A DNA stretch of 46,400 nucleotides. Source: Streptomyces ipomoeae 91-03 (GTDB taxonomy: Bacteria > Actinomycetota > Actinomycetes > Streptomycetales > Streptomycetaceae). Within the stretch, counting starts at the first letter, position 1; every line of letters begins with the position of its first letter. The position numbers and the translations under genes were made by a program. The stretch spans positions 1 through 46,400 of the forward strand of contig NZ_AEJC01000208.1 of assembly GCF_000317595.1 (NCBI RefSeq), given 5' to 3'. Under the pieces are notes generated by a model. The model saw nothing but the letters and a program-made list of their open reading frames with translations, made no database searches and was not told where the DNA came from. Of this stretch, positions 39,724-46,400 are shown one piece after another.

Positions 39724-39799
39724 AGGCAGTCACGGGAGCGACCGCCCCCCGAAGAAACCATCGTGGGATCCTGACAGCCCCGCTCATACGCCATCCGGA

Positions 39800-39826
39800 C
39801 CCCGGCCCGCCGTAATCGGGCCGGGG
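39800..39826. terminator. 10-bp stem terminator
   Basis: CCCCGGCCCG pairs with CGGGCCGGGG across a 7-nt loop, 77 bp after the stop of the KKDDY-repeat gene. From 39827 to 40036 no gene is seen. Confidence 0.75.
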
Positions 39827-40036
39827 CTCGGCACAGGGTATCTCCTTCAGCTCGAAACACCCGGCTGGGCTCGTTTCACACCGTGCGCCCCTCCCGTAGT
39901 GATCGCAAAGGCGCGCGGATATACGGCTGATTGGCGGCCGACAAGGTCCTTTGACCGAGAATCGGCGCGTTGCGTTGGAAAAGCGCGATCAACTGACGTC
40001 ACTGTGGAATGACTACCAGACGATTGCGGGAGTGTC

Positions 40037-40585
40037 ATGCTGCTGTTGACGTTCGTCAGACAACTGAGAAGGCCTGCCGGTGCACCACATATCGACGCGA
40101 CGGTCCTGCGCCGGCTCGACGACAGCGCCGCACGTGCTCGTTACTGGGTGAAAAGAACCCCGAGAGAAGCGGTTCGTATGCTGCACAGGGCCCGCCTGTA
40201 CCACATCGCCGCCGCCGCACTCAGCGTCATCACCGGGCTCGTGGCCTGGCCGGTCATCGCTGATGGTTCTCGCCTCACCGCCCAAGTGGTGATTTCCACG
40301 CTGTCATGCCTCGCCGCCGCGGCCATCGCCGCGCCCTACGTAATGGGCCTGCACGACCGCGCCGAGGAATCCATCAGGCTCTGCGGAGCCTACGGGGCGA
40401 TCTACGGTGAACTGCTCCGCGCGCGGGGCCAACTCCGCACTCAGGCCATCACACAACCGCGTGTCACGGAAGTCATCCAACAGTTCGACGACATCACCAC
40501 ACGCAAGGACGCCCTCGGACTCGCCGCACCGGCCCCGGACTCCGGCCAGGCATCCGACGAGCACTCCGGGTCCGTCCGCCGCTGA
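40037..40585 (+). CDS. Membrane protein with two TM helices, hypothetical
   Basis: A 182-aa protein. An amphipathic N-terminal part (LLLTFVRQLRRPAGAPHIDA) precedes two hydrophobic segments (HIAAAALSVITGLVAWPVIA and VVISTLSCLAAAAIAAPYVM). A helical cytoplasmic tail with ELLRARGQLRTQAITQPRVT follows. The two-helix plus helical-tail layout resembles SLATT/DUF4231-type proteins, but the match is weak. GGGAGTGTC precedes ATG 40037. The next gene begins 54 bp downstream and may be co-transcribed. Confidence 0.65.
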   Translation: MLLLTFVRQLRRPAGAPHIDATVLRRLDDSAARARYWVKRTPREAVRMLHRARLYHIAAAALSVITGLVAWPVIADGSRLTAQVVISTLSCLAAAAIAAPYVMGLHDRAEESIRLCGAYGAIYGELLRARGQLRTQAITQPRVTEVIQQFDDITTRKDALGLAAPAPDSGQASDEHSGSVRR

Positions 40586-40639
40586 GTAGGGTGCTCCATC
40601 GGTTCGCTTGATCATCCGGCCACCCGATGGAGACGTCCG

Positions 40640-41452
40640 TTGAGCACACCGCCACCCGCCCCCGGCCCGTACCAGGCCTCCGGTCCGTACCAGGCCTCCG
40701 GGCCGTACGGCGCCCCCGGCCCGTACCAGGCCCGCGAGCCGTATCCGGCCCCCGGCCCCCGGCCGGACTACTCGCTCCCGCCGCAGGATCCGTACGCCGG
40801 CCCGCCGCCCGTGCACGCCCCTGTCGCCCTCGCCTGCGAGGTCTGCGGGGCGGCGCCGGCGGCAAGGGTGACCGTGCGCGGGCACCAGGGCATGGTGGTG
40901 ATCATGCGGTCGCTGCGGCGGGACGGCGCGTTCTGCCGGACGTGCGGCCTGGCGGTCTTCCGCCGGATGCAGACGGACACGCTGTGGCAAGGCTGGTGGG
41001 GGCCGTTGTCGCTGGTCATCACGCCCGTCGTCCTGCTGTTGAACCTGGGCACGCTCGCTGCGATACGCCGCCTGCCCCAGCCTTACGCACCGGGTCCCCG
41101 GCCCTCCCTGGACCCCGGCAAACCCGTACTGGGACGGCCTGCCGGGATCATCGCCGCCGTGCCCCTGGCCCTGCTCGCCCTGGTGGTCGCCGCCATTCCG
41201 GTGCTGATGGTCGTGGGTGTGCTGGTCGGGGGCGACGACAAGCCGGAACCCCTCACTGTCGGCTCGTGTGCTCGCAACGAGGCCGACTGGCCCGACCAGG
41301 ACCTGAAGCCGGAGCCCTGCGATGACTCCGCCGCCCAGTTCCAGGTCGACGACCCCGGTGCCGGCGACTGCCCGACAGGCGACTTCCTCGCCCACCCGGA
41401 GTACAGCGAGGACGGCGTGACGGCACTCTGCCTGCACCCCCTGAACTCCTGA
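40640..41452 (+). CDS. Pro-rich membrane protein with zinc-ribbon-like motif
   Basis: A 270-aa protein with TTG start behind GGAGACGTCCG. Residues 1-60 are GPYQAS/GPYQAP repeats rich in Pro and Tyr. Then come Cys pairs ACEVCGAAPAARV and FCRTCGLAVFR (a possible zinc ribbon) and two TM helices (WGPLSLVITPVVLLLNLGTL and IIAAVPLALLALVVAAIPVL). The external tail has PLTVGSCARNEADWPDQDLK and ends GVTALCLHPLNS. The outer C-terminal domain has the LxVGxC...C pattern of many Streptomyces membrane proteins (LppU/SCO3897-like). Function unknown. Confidence 0.72.
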   Translation: MSTPPPAPGPYQASGPYQASGPYGAPGPYQAREPYPAPGPRPDYSLPPQDPYAGPPPVHAPVALACEVCGAAPAARVTVRGHQGMVVIMRSLRRDGAFCRTCGLAVFRRMQTDTLWQGWWGPLSLVITPVVLLLNLGTLAAIRRLPQPYAPGPRPSLDPGKPVLGRPAGIIAAVPLALLALVVAAIPVLMVVGVLVGGDDKPEPLTVGSCARNEADWPDQDLKPEPCDDSAAQFQVDDPGAGDCPTGDFLAHPEYSEDGVTALCLHPLNS

Positions 41453-41497
41453 GACCTCTCTTGAGACCTCCTGGGCCCTGAACATCGGCCGAACCCG

Positions 41498-43159
41498 TCA
41501 GCCCGCCCTCCCCCGCAGCTCCCCCTTCACCACCTTCCCGCCGGCGTTCCTCGGCAGCTCCCCCACGAACTCCACCGCCCTCGGCACCTTGTAGTTGGCC
41601 ATCTCCCTCCGCGACCAGGCGATGAGGTCGTCGGCGGTCGTGGCGGAGCCCGGGCGGCGTACCACGTACGCCTTGCCGACCTCGCCCAGCCGGGGGTCCG
41701 GTACGCCGATGACGGCGACGTCGGCCACGTCCGGGTGGAGGCCCAGCAGTTGCTCTATCTCGGCGGGGTAGGCGTTGAAGCCGCCGACGATGAACATGTC
41801 CTTGATGCGGTCGGTGATGCGGAGGTTCCCGGCGGCGTCCAGCACCCCGACGTCACCGGTGCGCAGCCAGCCGTCGGCCGTCACCGCCCGCGCGGTCTCC
41901 TCCGGGTCCTCGAAGTAGCCGCGCATGACGTTGAAGCCCCGGACCAGGACCTCTCCGGGCGAGCCGGGCGGCAGCGGGGCGCCCGACGGGCCCACCACCT
42001 TCACCTCCGTCCCGGGGATCGCCCGCCCGGACGTCGACGCGATCACCGTCGGCTCGTCGCCGCGCCGGCACATGGTGACGATGCCGCTGGCCTCGGACAG
42101 GCCGTACGCGGTGAGCACGGTCTCCACCCGTAGCTCCGCCCGCAGCCGTTCGACCAGCTGGAGCGGGACGACCGCCGCGCCCGTGACCACCAGGCGCAGG
42201 GCGCTCAGGTCGTAGTCGTCGCGTGCGGGGTGGTCGAGGAGGGACTGGTGGAGGGTCGGCGGGCCGGGGAGGACGGATATCCGTTCGGCGGCCACGTTCG
42301 CCATCGCCGTCTCCACGTTGAACACCGGCTGCGGGATCATCGTCGCGCCCCGGGTCAGACAGGCGATGACCCCCGCCTTGTAGCCGAAGGTGTGGAAGAA
42401 GGGGTTCACGATCAGATAGCGGTCGCCGCGCCGCAGGCCCGCCAGCTCGCTCCACGCCTCATAGCCGCGCAGAGTCTGGGCGTGGGTGATCACCGCCCCC
42501 TTCGGGCGGCCGGTCGTGCCCGACGTGAAGATGATGTCCGAGGGGGAGTCGCCGGTCAGGGCCTCCGCCCGCCCCCGTACCTCCCCGGGTTCCATGTCGT
42601 CACCGCTCGCCAGGAAGTCCTTCCAGATGCGGAAGTCGGCGGGCGCGTCGTCGGAGAGGACGACCACCTGCTCCAGGCACGGCAGCCCCGGCAGCGGCCC
42701 CCGCGTCGTGGGCGGCACGTCGCACTCCCCCACCACCGCCCCACCCGCCACGGTCCCACCGGCCGCCGCTCGCCCCGCCGCCCGTCGCAGCGACGCCACG
42801 TACGACGTGCCGAGGAACGTCCCGGTGATGAACAGCAGCTTCGCCCGGCTGCGCGCGAGCACATCCGCCGCCTCCCCGCCCTTGAACCGGGTGTTCAACG
42901 GCACCAGCACCGCCCCGGCCGAGACCGCGCCCAGCGCGGCGCCGATCCAGTCGAGGGAGTTGGGCGCCCAGATGGCCACCCGGTCGCCGACCCGCACCCC
43001 GTTCGCGACGCACGCCGCCGCCGCGCGCTCCACCCGGGCGCCCAGCTCCGCGTACGACACCCGCGTACGGCCGTCGACGACGGCCTCCACCTCGCCGTAC
43101 CGCCGGGCCGCCGAGCGGACCAGCCCCGGGATGGTCCCCCACTCCAAGTCACCGCGCAC
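41498..43159 (-). CDS. Acyl-CoA synthetase (FadD3-like AMP-forming ligase)
   Basis: A 553-aa ANL-superfamily enzyme. Motifs: DIIFTSGTTGRPKGAVITHA (P-loop), NPFFHTFGYKAGVIACLTRG, VLTAYGLSEASGIVTMCRRG, DGWLRTGDVGVLDAAGNLRI and the C-terminal LPRNAGGKVVKGELRGRAG with catalytic lysine. It would activate a carboxylic acid to its CoA thioester via an acyl-AMP. The subgroup resembles FadD3, the ligase for steroid-ring propionates, but substrate class is open. The start is GTG 43159. Two regulon palindromes lie in the 117-bp gap to the divergent thiolase operon, so ligase and thiolase share control. Confidence 0.9.
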   Translation of the reverse strand: MRGDLEWGTIPGLVRSAARRYGEVEAVVDGRTRVSYAELGARVERAAAACVANGVRVGDRVAIWAPNSLDWIGAALGAVSAGAVLVPLNTRFKGGEAADVLARSRAKLLFITGTFLGTSYVASLRRAAGRAAAGGTVAGGAVVGECDVPPTTRGPLPGLPCLEQVVVLSDDAPADFRIWKDFLASGDDMEPGEVRGRAEALTGDSPSDIIFTSGTTGRPKGAVITHAQTLRGYEAWSELAGLRRGDRYLIVNPFFHTFGYKAGVIACLTRGATMIPQPVFNVETAMANVAAERISVLPGPPTLHQSLLDHPARDDYDLSALRLVVTGAAVVPLQLVERLRAELRVETVLTAYGLSEASGIVTMCRRGDEPTVIASTSGRAIPGTEVKVVGPSGAPLPPGSPGEVLVRGFNVMRGYFEDPEETARAVTADGWLRTGDVGVLDAAGNLRITDRIKDMFIVGGFNAYPAEIEQLLGLHPDVADVAVIGVPDPRLGEVGKAYVVRRPGSATTADDLIAWSRREMANYKVPRAVEFVGELPRNAGGKVVKGELRGRAG

Positions 43160-43190
43160 AGCAGGCCTCCAGCAACACCGGAACCAGTAC

Positions 43191-43232
43191 CTGACTACCC
43201 GTCAGATTAGCTGTACTCTGACGGACTGTCAG
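43191..43232. promoter_or_regulatory. Two CTGAC-n5-GTCAG operators in a divergent promoter
   Basis: CTGACTACCCGTCAG (43191-43205) and CTGACGGACTGTCAG (43218-43232), centres 27 bp apart, lie between the ligase and thiolase starts. Each has one arm mismatch. The pair could bind two repressor dimers and control both directions. Confidence 0.75.
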
Positions 43233-43276
43233 CTGGGCTGGGGCTTCGAAGGCCCCCCGGTGCGGAGGTGTGCCCC

Positions 43277-44434
43277 ATGGCTCCCATGGCCGTGCTCAAG
43301 GACGCGACCGCGATCGTCGGCATCGGCCAGACCCCCTTCGCCAAGAAACTCACCGAAACGGAACGGGCGTTGGCGTGCCGGGCGATCCTCGCCGCGCTGG
43401 ACGACGCCGGGATCTCCCCGGACGAGGTGGACGCGCTCGCCTCGTACACCATGGAGGAGACGGACGAGGTCGAGGTGGCGAAGGCCCTCGGCCTCGGGGA
43501 CCTCACCTTCTTCAGCAAGGTGGGGTACGGGGGCGGCGGTTCGTGTGCGACCGTGGCGCATCTCGCCGCCGCGATCGCCACCGGGCAGGCCACGGTCGGC
43601 GTCGCCTGGCGGTCACGGAAGCGCGGCTCCGGCCCCCGCCCGTGGAAGAACACGACCGTCCAACTGCCCACCCCGGCCCAGTGGACCCGCCCCTACGGCC
43701 TCCTCCGCCCCGCCGACGAGATAGCCATGCTCGCGCGCCGCCACATGCACGAGTACGGCACCACCCGGGACCATCTCTTCAACGTCGCGCTCGCCTGCCG
43801 CAACAGAGCGAACCAGAACCCCGCCGCGATCATGTACGACCGCCCGCTCACCCGGGAGATGTACATGACCTCCCGCTGGATCAGCGAACCCCTCTGCCTC
43901 TTCGACAACTGCCTTGAGACGGATGGCGCGTTGGCCTGCGTCCTCGTCTCGGCGGAACGCGCCCGCGACTGCCGCCGGCCCCCCGTCTACGTCCACTCCG
44001 CCGCCCAGGGCCTGCCCGCCCAGCACCACGGCATGGTCAACTACTGGAACGACGACCCCCTGACCGGCCCCGCCTGGACCGCCGCCCGACACCTCTGGAA
44101 ACACGCCGACTTCACCCCCGAGGACGTCGACGTCGCCCAGATCTACGACGCCTTCACCGCCCTGATCCCGCTCTCCCTGGAGGGCTACGGCTTCTGCGCC
44201 CGGGGCGAAGGCGGCGCCTTCACCGAAGGGGGCGCCCTGGAGATCGGCGGCCGACTGCCCCTCAACACCTCCGGGGGCGGCCTCAGCGAGGCATACGTGC
44301 ACGGGTTCAACCTCATCAACGAGGGCGTACGACAGCTGCGCGGGACGAGCACCGCGCAGGTGCCGGGGGCGGCGACCTGTCTGGTGACGGCGGGCGAGGG
44401 GGTGCCCACTTCGGCCCTACTGCTGAGGAGTTGA
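43277..44434 (+). CDS. Thiolase-domain / lipid-transfer protein (Ltp/SCP-x type)
   Basis: A 385-aa protein in the non-decarboxylating thiolase fold: VLKDATAIVGIGQTPFAKKL, LFDNCLETDGALACVLVSAE, VDVAQIYDAFTALIPLSLEG and LPLNTSGGGLSEAYVHGFNL. The region SCATVAHLAAAIATGQATVG takes the place of the nucleophile helix. Ltp-type enzymes with a DUF35 partner cleave (retro-aldol or thiolytic) branched acyl-CoAs, as in steroid side-chain loss. ATG 43277 is chosen because GGAGGTGTGCCCC precedes it. It is the first gene of the thiolase, DUF35, ECH operon with regulon operators upstream. Confidence 0.88.
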   Translation: MAPMAVLKDATAIVGIGQTPFAKKLTETERALACRAILAALDDAGISPDEVDALASYTMEETDEVEVAKALGLGDLTFFSKVGYGGGGSCATVAHLAAAIATGQATVGVAWRSRKRGSGPRPWKNTTVQLPTPAQWTRPYGLLRPADEIAMLARRHMHEYGTTRDHLFNVALACRNRANQNPAAIMYDRPLTREMYMTSRWISEPLCLFDNCLETDGALACVLVSAERARDCRRPPVYVHSAAQGLPAQHHGMVNYWNDDPLTGPAWTAARHLWKHADFTPEDVDVAQIYDAFTALIPLSLEGYGFCARGEGGAFTEGGALEIGGRLPLNTSGGGLSEAYVHGFNLINEGVRQLRGTSTAQVPGAATCLVTAGEGVPTSALLLRS

Positions 44435-44435
44435 G

Positions 44436-44852
44436 ATGCTGCCACCGGTCGTCGACGGGGACAGCGCCCCCTTCTGGGAGTACGCCGCCCGGGGCGAGCT
44501 GCGGATCCAGGCCTGCGCCGACTGCGGTGAGCTGCGCTTTCCGCCCCGGCCCTGCTGTCCGCACTGCCGGTCGTTCGAGAGCGAGTGGCGACCGCTCTCC
44601 GGTCGCGGCCGTATCTGGTCGTACGTCCGCCCGTACCCGCCCCTCCTCCCCGACTACGCCGAGCAGGCCCCGTACAACGTGATCCTCGTCGAACTCGTCG
44701 ACGCCCCCCGTATCCGGCTCGTCGGCAACCTGGTGAGCGAGCCGGGCGCCCGGCTGGACTCGATACCGGTGGAGCGGATCCGGATCGGGGCGCGGGTCCA
44801 GGTGGTGTTCACGTCCACCGGTCTGCCCCAGTGGGTACTGGAGCGACCATGA
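44436..44852 (+). CDS. Zn-ribbon OB-fold protein (DUF35), thiolase partner
   Basis: A 138-aa protein. The N-terminal rubredoxin-like zinc ribbon is CADCGELRFPPRPCCPHCRS (C-x2-C...C-x2-C). An OB fold follows (GRGRIWSYVRPYPPLLPDYA, QAPYNVILVELVDAPRIRLV, IRIGARVQVVFTST). DUF35 proteins bind Ltp-type thiolases and are needed for their activity. The ATG follows the thiolase stop by 1 bp and the TGA overlaps the next ATG. The pair is therefore a likely obligate complex. Confidence 0.9.
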   Translation: MLPPVVDGDSAPFWEYAARGELRIQACADCGELRFPPRPCCPHCRSFESEWRPLSGRGRIWSYVRPYPPLLPDYAEQAPYNVILVELVDAPRIRLVGNLVSEPGARLDSIPVERIRIGARVQVVFTSTGLPQWVLERP

Positions 44853-45625
44853 CCCTGCGACTGGACGCGGACAAGGACACGGGAGTCGCGGTCCTCACCC
44901 TGGACCGCCCCGCGAAGCTGAACGCGATCGATCCGGAGACTGCCGGGGAACTGGCCGCCGCATGGCGGGAGTTGAGGTTCGACGACACCGTACGGGCCGT
45001 CGTCCTGACCGGCGCCGGCGGGCGGGCGTTCTGCGTGGGCCTCGACCGGGACACGCTGGAGGATGTGCCGCAGCCGAACTCCCCGTACATGATCGACGAT
45101 CCGCTGATCGCGATCGGCCCGAAGGCGAACGACCTGTGGAAGCCGGTGATCGCCGCCGTGAACGGCATGGCCTGCGGCGGGGCGTTCTATCTGCTGGGCG
45201 AGTCGGAGTTCGTCGTCGCCGACTCCACGGCCACCTTCTTCGACCCCCACACCACCTACGGCATGGTCAGCGCCTTCGAGTCCGTGCTCATGGCCCAGCG
45301 GATGCCGTCCGGGGAGGCGACGCGGATGGCGTTGATGGGCACCGCCGAGCGGATGTCCGCGCGGCGGGCGTACGAGGTGGGGCTGGTGACGGAGGTGACG
45401 GAACCCGGCGAGGCCGTCGCCGCGGCGGTGCGGTGCGCCGAGGTGATCGCCGGGTATCCGCCGGAGGGCGTGCAGGGCACGGTACGCGCCTGCTGGGCTG
45501 CCCAGGAGGCGGCCCGGGCGCACGCCCTCGCGTACGCCCCGCACCTCGTCTCCCTGGGCAACCTGCCGAACGCCCGCCAGGCCGAGCTCTTCGCGGGGCG
45601 CCGCGCGGGCCACCGGATCCGCTGA
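44849..45625 (+). CDS. Enoyl-CoA hydratase/isomerase family protein
   Basis: A 258-aa crotonase-fold protein: VAVLTLDRPAKLNAIDPETA, VLTGAGGRAFCVGLDRDTLE, then the oxyanion region VIAAVNGMACGGAFYLLGES and FFDPHTTYGMVSAFESVLMA. The usual catalytic Glu after the second oxyanion region is replaced by residues such as Val/Ser in MVSAFES, so hydratase activity is uncertain; hydrolase or isomerase activity is possible. ATG 44849 overlaps the DUF35 stop (ATGA), the last gene of the operon. It acts on a CoA ester made by the divergent ligase (inference). Confidence 0.85.
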   Translation: MTLRLDADKDTGVAVLTLDRPAKLNAIDPETAGELAAAWRELRFDDTVRAVVLTGAGGRAFCVGLDRDTLEDVPQPNSPYMIDDPLIAIGPKANDLWKPVIAAVNGMACGGAFYLLGESEFVVADSTATFFDPHTTYGMVSAFESVLMAQRMPSGEATRMALMGTAERMSARRAYEVGLVTEVTEPGEAVAAAVRCAEVIAGYPPEGVQGTVRACWAAQEAARAHALAYAPHLVSLGNLPNARQAELFAGRRAGHRIR

Positions 45626-45645
45626 ACACCGGCCCGTGGCCGGCC

Positions 45646-46215
45646 CTACTCGGTGGCGTAGCGCTCCGGGTCGGTCAGCTTGCAGCTGCCGCCGCTCACG
45701 GTGAAGTCGCCGCCGGCCATGGCGCTCTGGGGCACCTTGACGTCGAGGGTGTCGGAGGAGTCGGCGGGCACCGACAGGATGCCGCCATCCTCGGCGGTGT
45801 GGATCAGCTTGCCGTTCCCGTCCGTGAACTCCACGTCGAACTTGTAGCTGTACGTGGTGATCGAGCTGCTGTTGGTGGCGCGGACGCGGGCGACGAGACC
45901 GTTGTCGTACGTGCAGGTCTCGATCTTCAGATCCCTGGCGGCGGCGCGCTTGGAGCTGGACGATCCGCTGGAGGAGCCGGTCGTCCCCGAGGTGCCGGTC
46001 CCGCCCGTGGTGGTCGTGGTGCCACCGTCGGAGCCCGAGCTGTAGTCGTCCTTGCCCACGTCACCGGTGGTGCCGCCACCGCTGGAGCTGGAGGAACTGG
46101 ACGAGGAGGAGCTGCTGGAGCAGCCTCCGCCGTGGGAGCCGCGGGCTCCGGTGAGAGCGATGACGGCGATACCGAAGACGGCTATGGCCCGGACATGACG
46201 AGACTGCAACTTCAC
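45646..46215 (-). CDS. Poly-serine surface protein with FxLYD-like domain
   Basis: A 189-aa protein from GTG 46215 (TTG 46224 alternative). One TM or signal segment (AIAVFGIAVIALTGA) leads to GSHGGGC followed by 13 consecutive serines and a Gly/Ser/Thr linker (GGTTTTTGGTGTSGTTGSSS). The C-terminal domain has ETCTYDNGLVARVRATNSSS and SYKFDVEFTDGNGKLIHTAE, an FxLYD-like beta fold with a Cys pair. The Cys at GGGC is a weak lipobox, so lipid anchoring is uncertain. Function unknown; a wall-spanning linker plus a ligand-binding head is the likely build. Confidence 0.7.
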   Translation of the reverse strand: MKLQSRHVRAIAVFGIAVIALTGARGSHGGGCSSSSSSSSSSSSSGGGTTGDVGKDDYSSGSDGGTTTTTGGTGTSGTTGSSSGSSSSKRAAARDLKIETCTYDNGLVARVRATNSSSITTYSYKFDVEFTDGNGKLIHTAEDGGILSVPADSSDTLDVKVPQSAMAGGDFTVSGGSCKLTDPERYATE

Positions 46216-46329
46216 GTTGCTCAACCCCCGTTGAGTGGTGCCGATTTGATGTCACAGCAGCAAACGAATGCGGTTCGCTGGCAGGTGCACGACACGATAC
46301 AGGCTGCGCCGCTCAGCCATTGCCTACGA

Positions 46330-46400
46330 GCTCGGGGGGATGGGTTCGTTGGCGGCTGCGGGTGAGTGGGGGCTGATCGCGCAGTTCCCCGCGCCCCTGA
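46330..46400 (-). repeat. Streptomyces-type intergenic repeat at window edge
   Basis: CTGATCGCGCAGTTCCCCGC followed by GCCCCTGA is the complement of the common GGGGCGCGGGGAACTGCGCG element, preceded by GGCGGCTGCGGGTGAGTGGG. It may continue past the window. No gene lies between 46225 and 46400. Confidence 0.6.

Noticed and set aside
40045..40058. TGACG-TT-CGTCAG resembling the regulon operator
   Set aside because: The centre is 2 nt instead of 3, so the half-sites are out of register, and it lies inside the start of the membrane-protein gene rather than upstream.

Overview
The window looks like a Streptomyces chromosome segment. It has very high GC with strong third-position GC bias, GTG and TTG starts, SD-led genes, Scr1/WhiJ-type regulators with DUF397 partners, F420/flavin LLM oxidoreductases, an AfsR/AfsS pair and an ATP-grasp RiPP locus. 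No rRNA, tRNA or CRISPR array was seen.

Layout. 1-8113: an LLM oxidoreductase, an IS110-type insertion sequence, a frameshifted small gene, a Tat-type PHP metallohydrolase, two SAM methyltransferases, an EEP-family hydrolase and a Ddn-like nitroreductase. 8277-13876: an accessory island of WhiJ/Scr1-type regulatory genes (DUF6879, DUF397, XRE-DUF5753, small acidic proteins and a frameshifted anti-sigma-type ATPase). 13941-19317: catabolic genes (aldehyde dehydrogenase, D-aminoacylase-like amidohydrolase, LLM oxidoreductase, frameshifted SDR). 19454-22676: two secreted beta-rich proteins, a LuxR regulator with an N-terminal repeat, and a small hypothetical gene. 22697-25223: a truncated regulator, a second LLM oxidoreductase and a membrane protein. 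25390-26027: gene remnants. 26074-30782: an XRE/DUF6879 control module divergent from a graspetide-type RiPP operon, whose precursor is fused in frame to a DUF6415 protein. 31266-34341: a secreted tripeptidyl-aminopeptidase-like hydrolase and an amidohydrolase. 34652-38150: afsR-like and afsS-like genes. 38288-41452: secreted and membrane proteins. 41498-45625: acyl-CoA ligase divergent from a thiolase/DUF35/enoyl-CoA hydratase operon. 45646-46215: a poly-serine surface protein.

The strongest systems-level signal is a 15-bp palindrome, CTGACGnnnCGTCAG, found seven times (at most one arm mismatch within the TGACG/CGTCA core). Each copy lies just upstream of an LLM oxidoreductase, SDR, amidohydrolase, acyl-CoA ligase or thiolase operon, spread over 25 kb. 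I infer one TetR-like repressor, not encoded here, controlling a dispersed and apparently uncharacterised degradation pathway: oxygenation or oxidation, hydrolysis, CoA activation, then beta-oxidation-like cleavage.

The second notable system is the DUF6415-precursor fusion with its ATP-grasp ligase and PIMT-like methyltransferase. Two genes are broken at G homopolymers, which may be real or may be assembly errors. All functional calls are from reading the sequence by eye; no database search was run.
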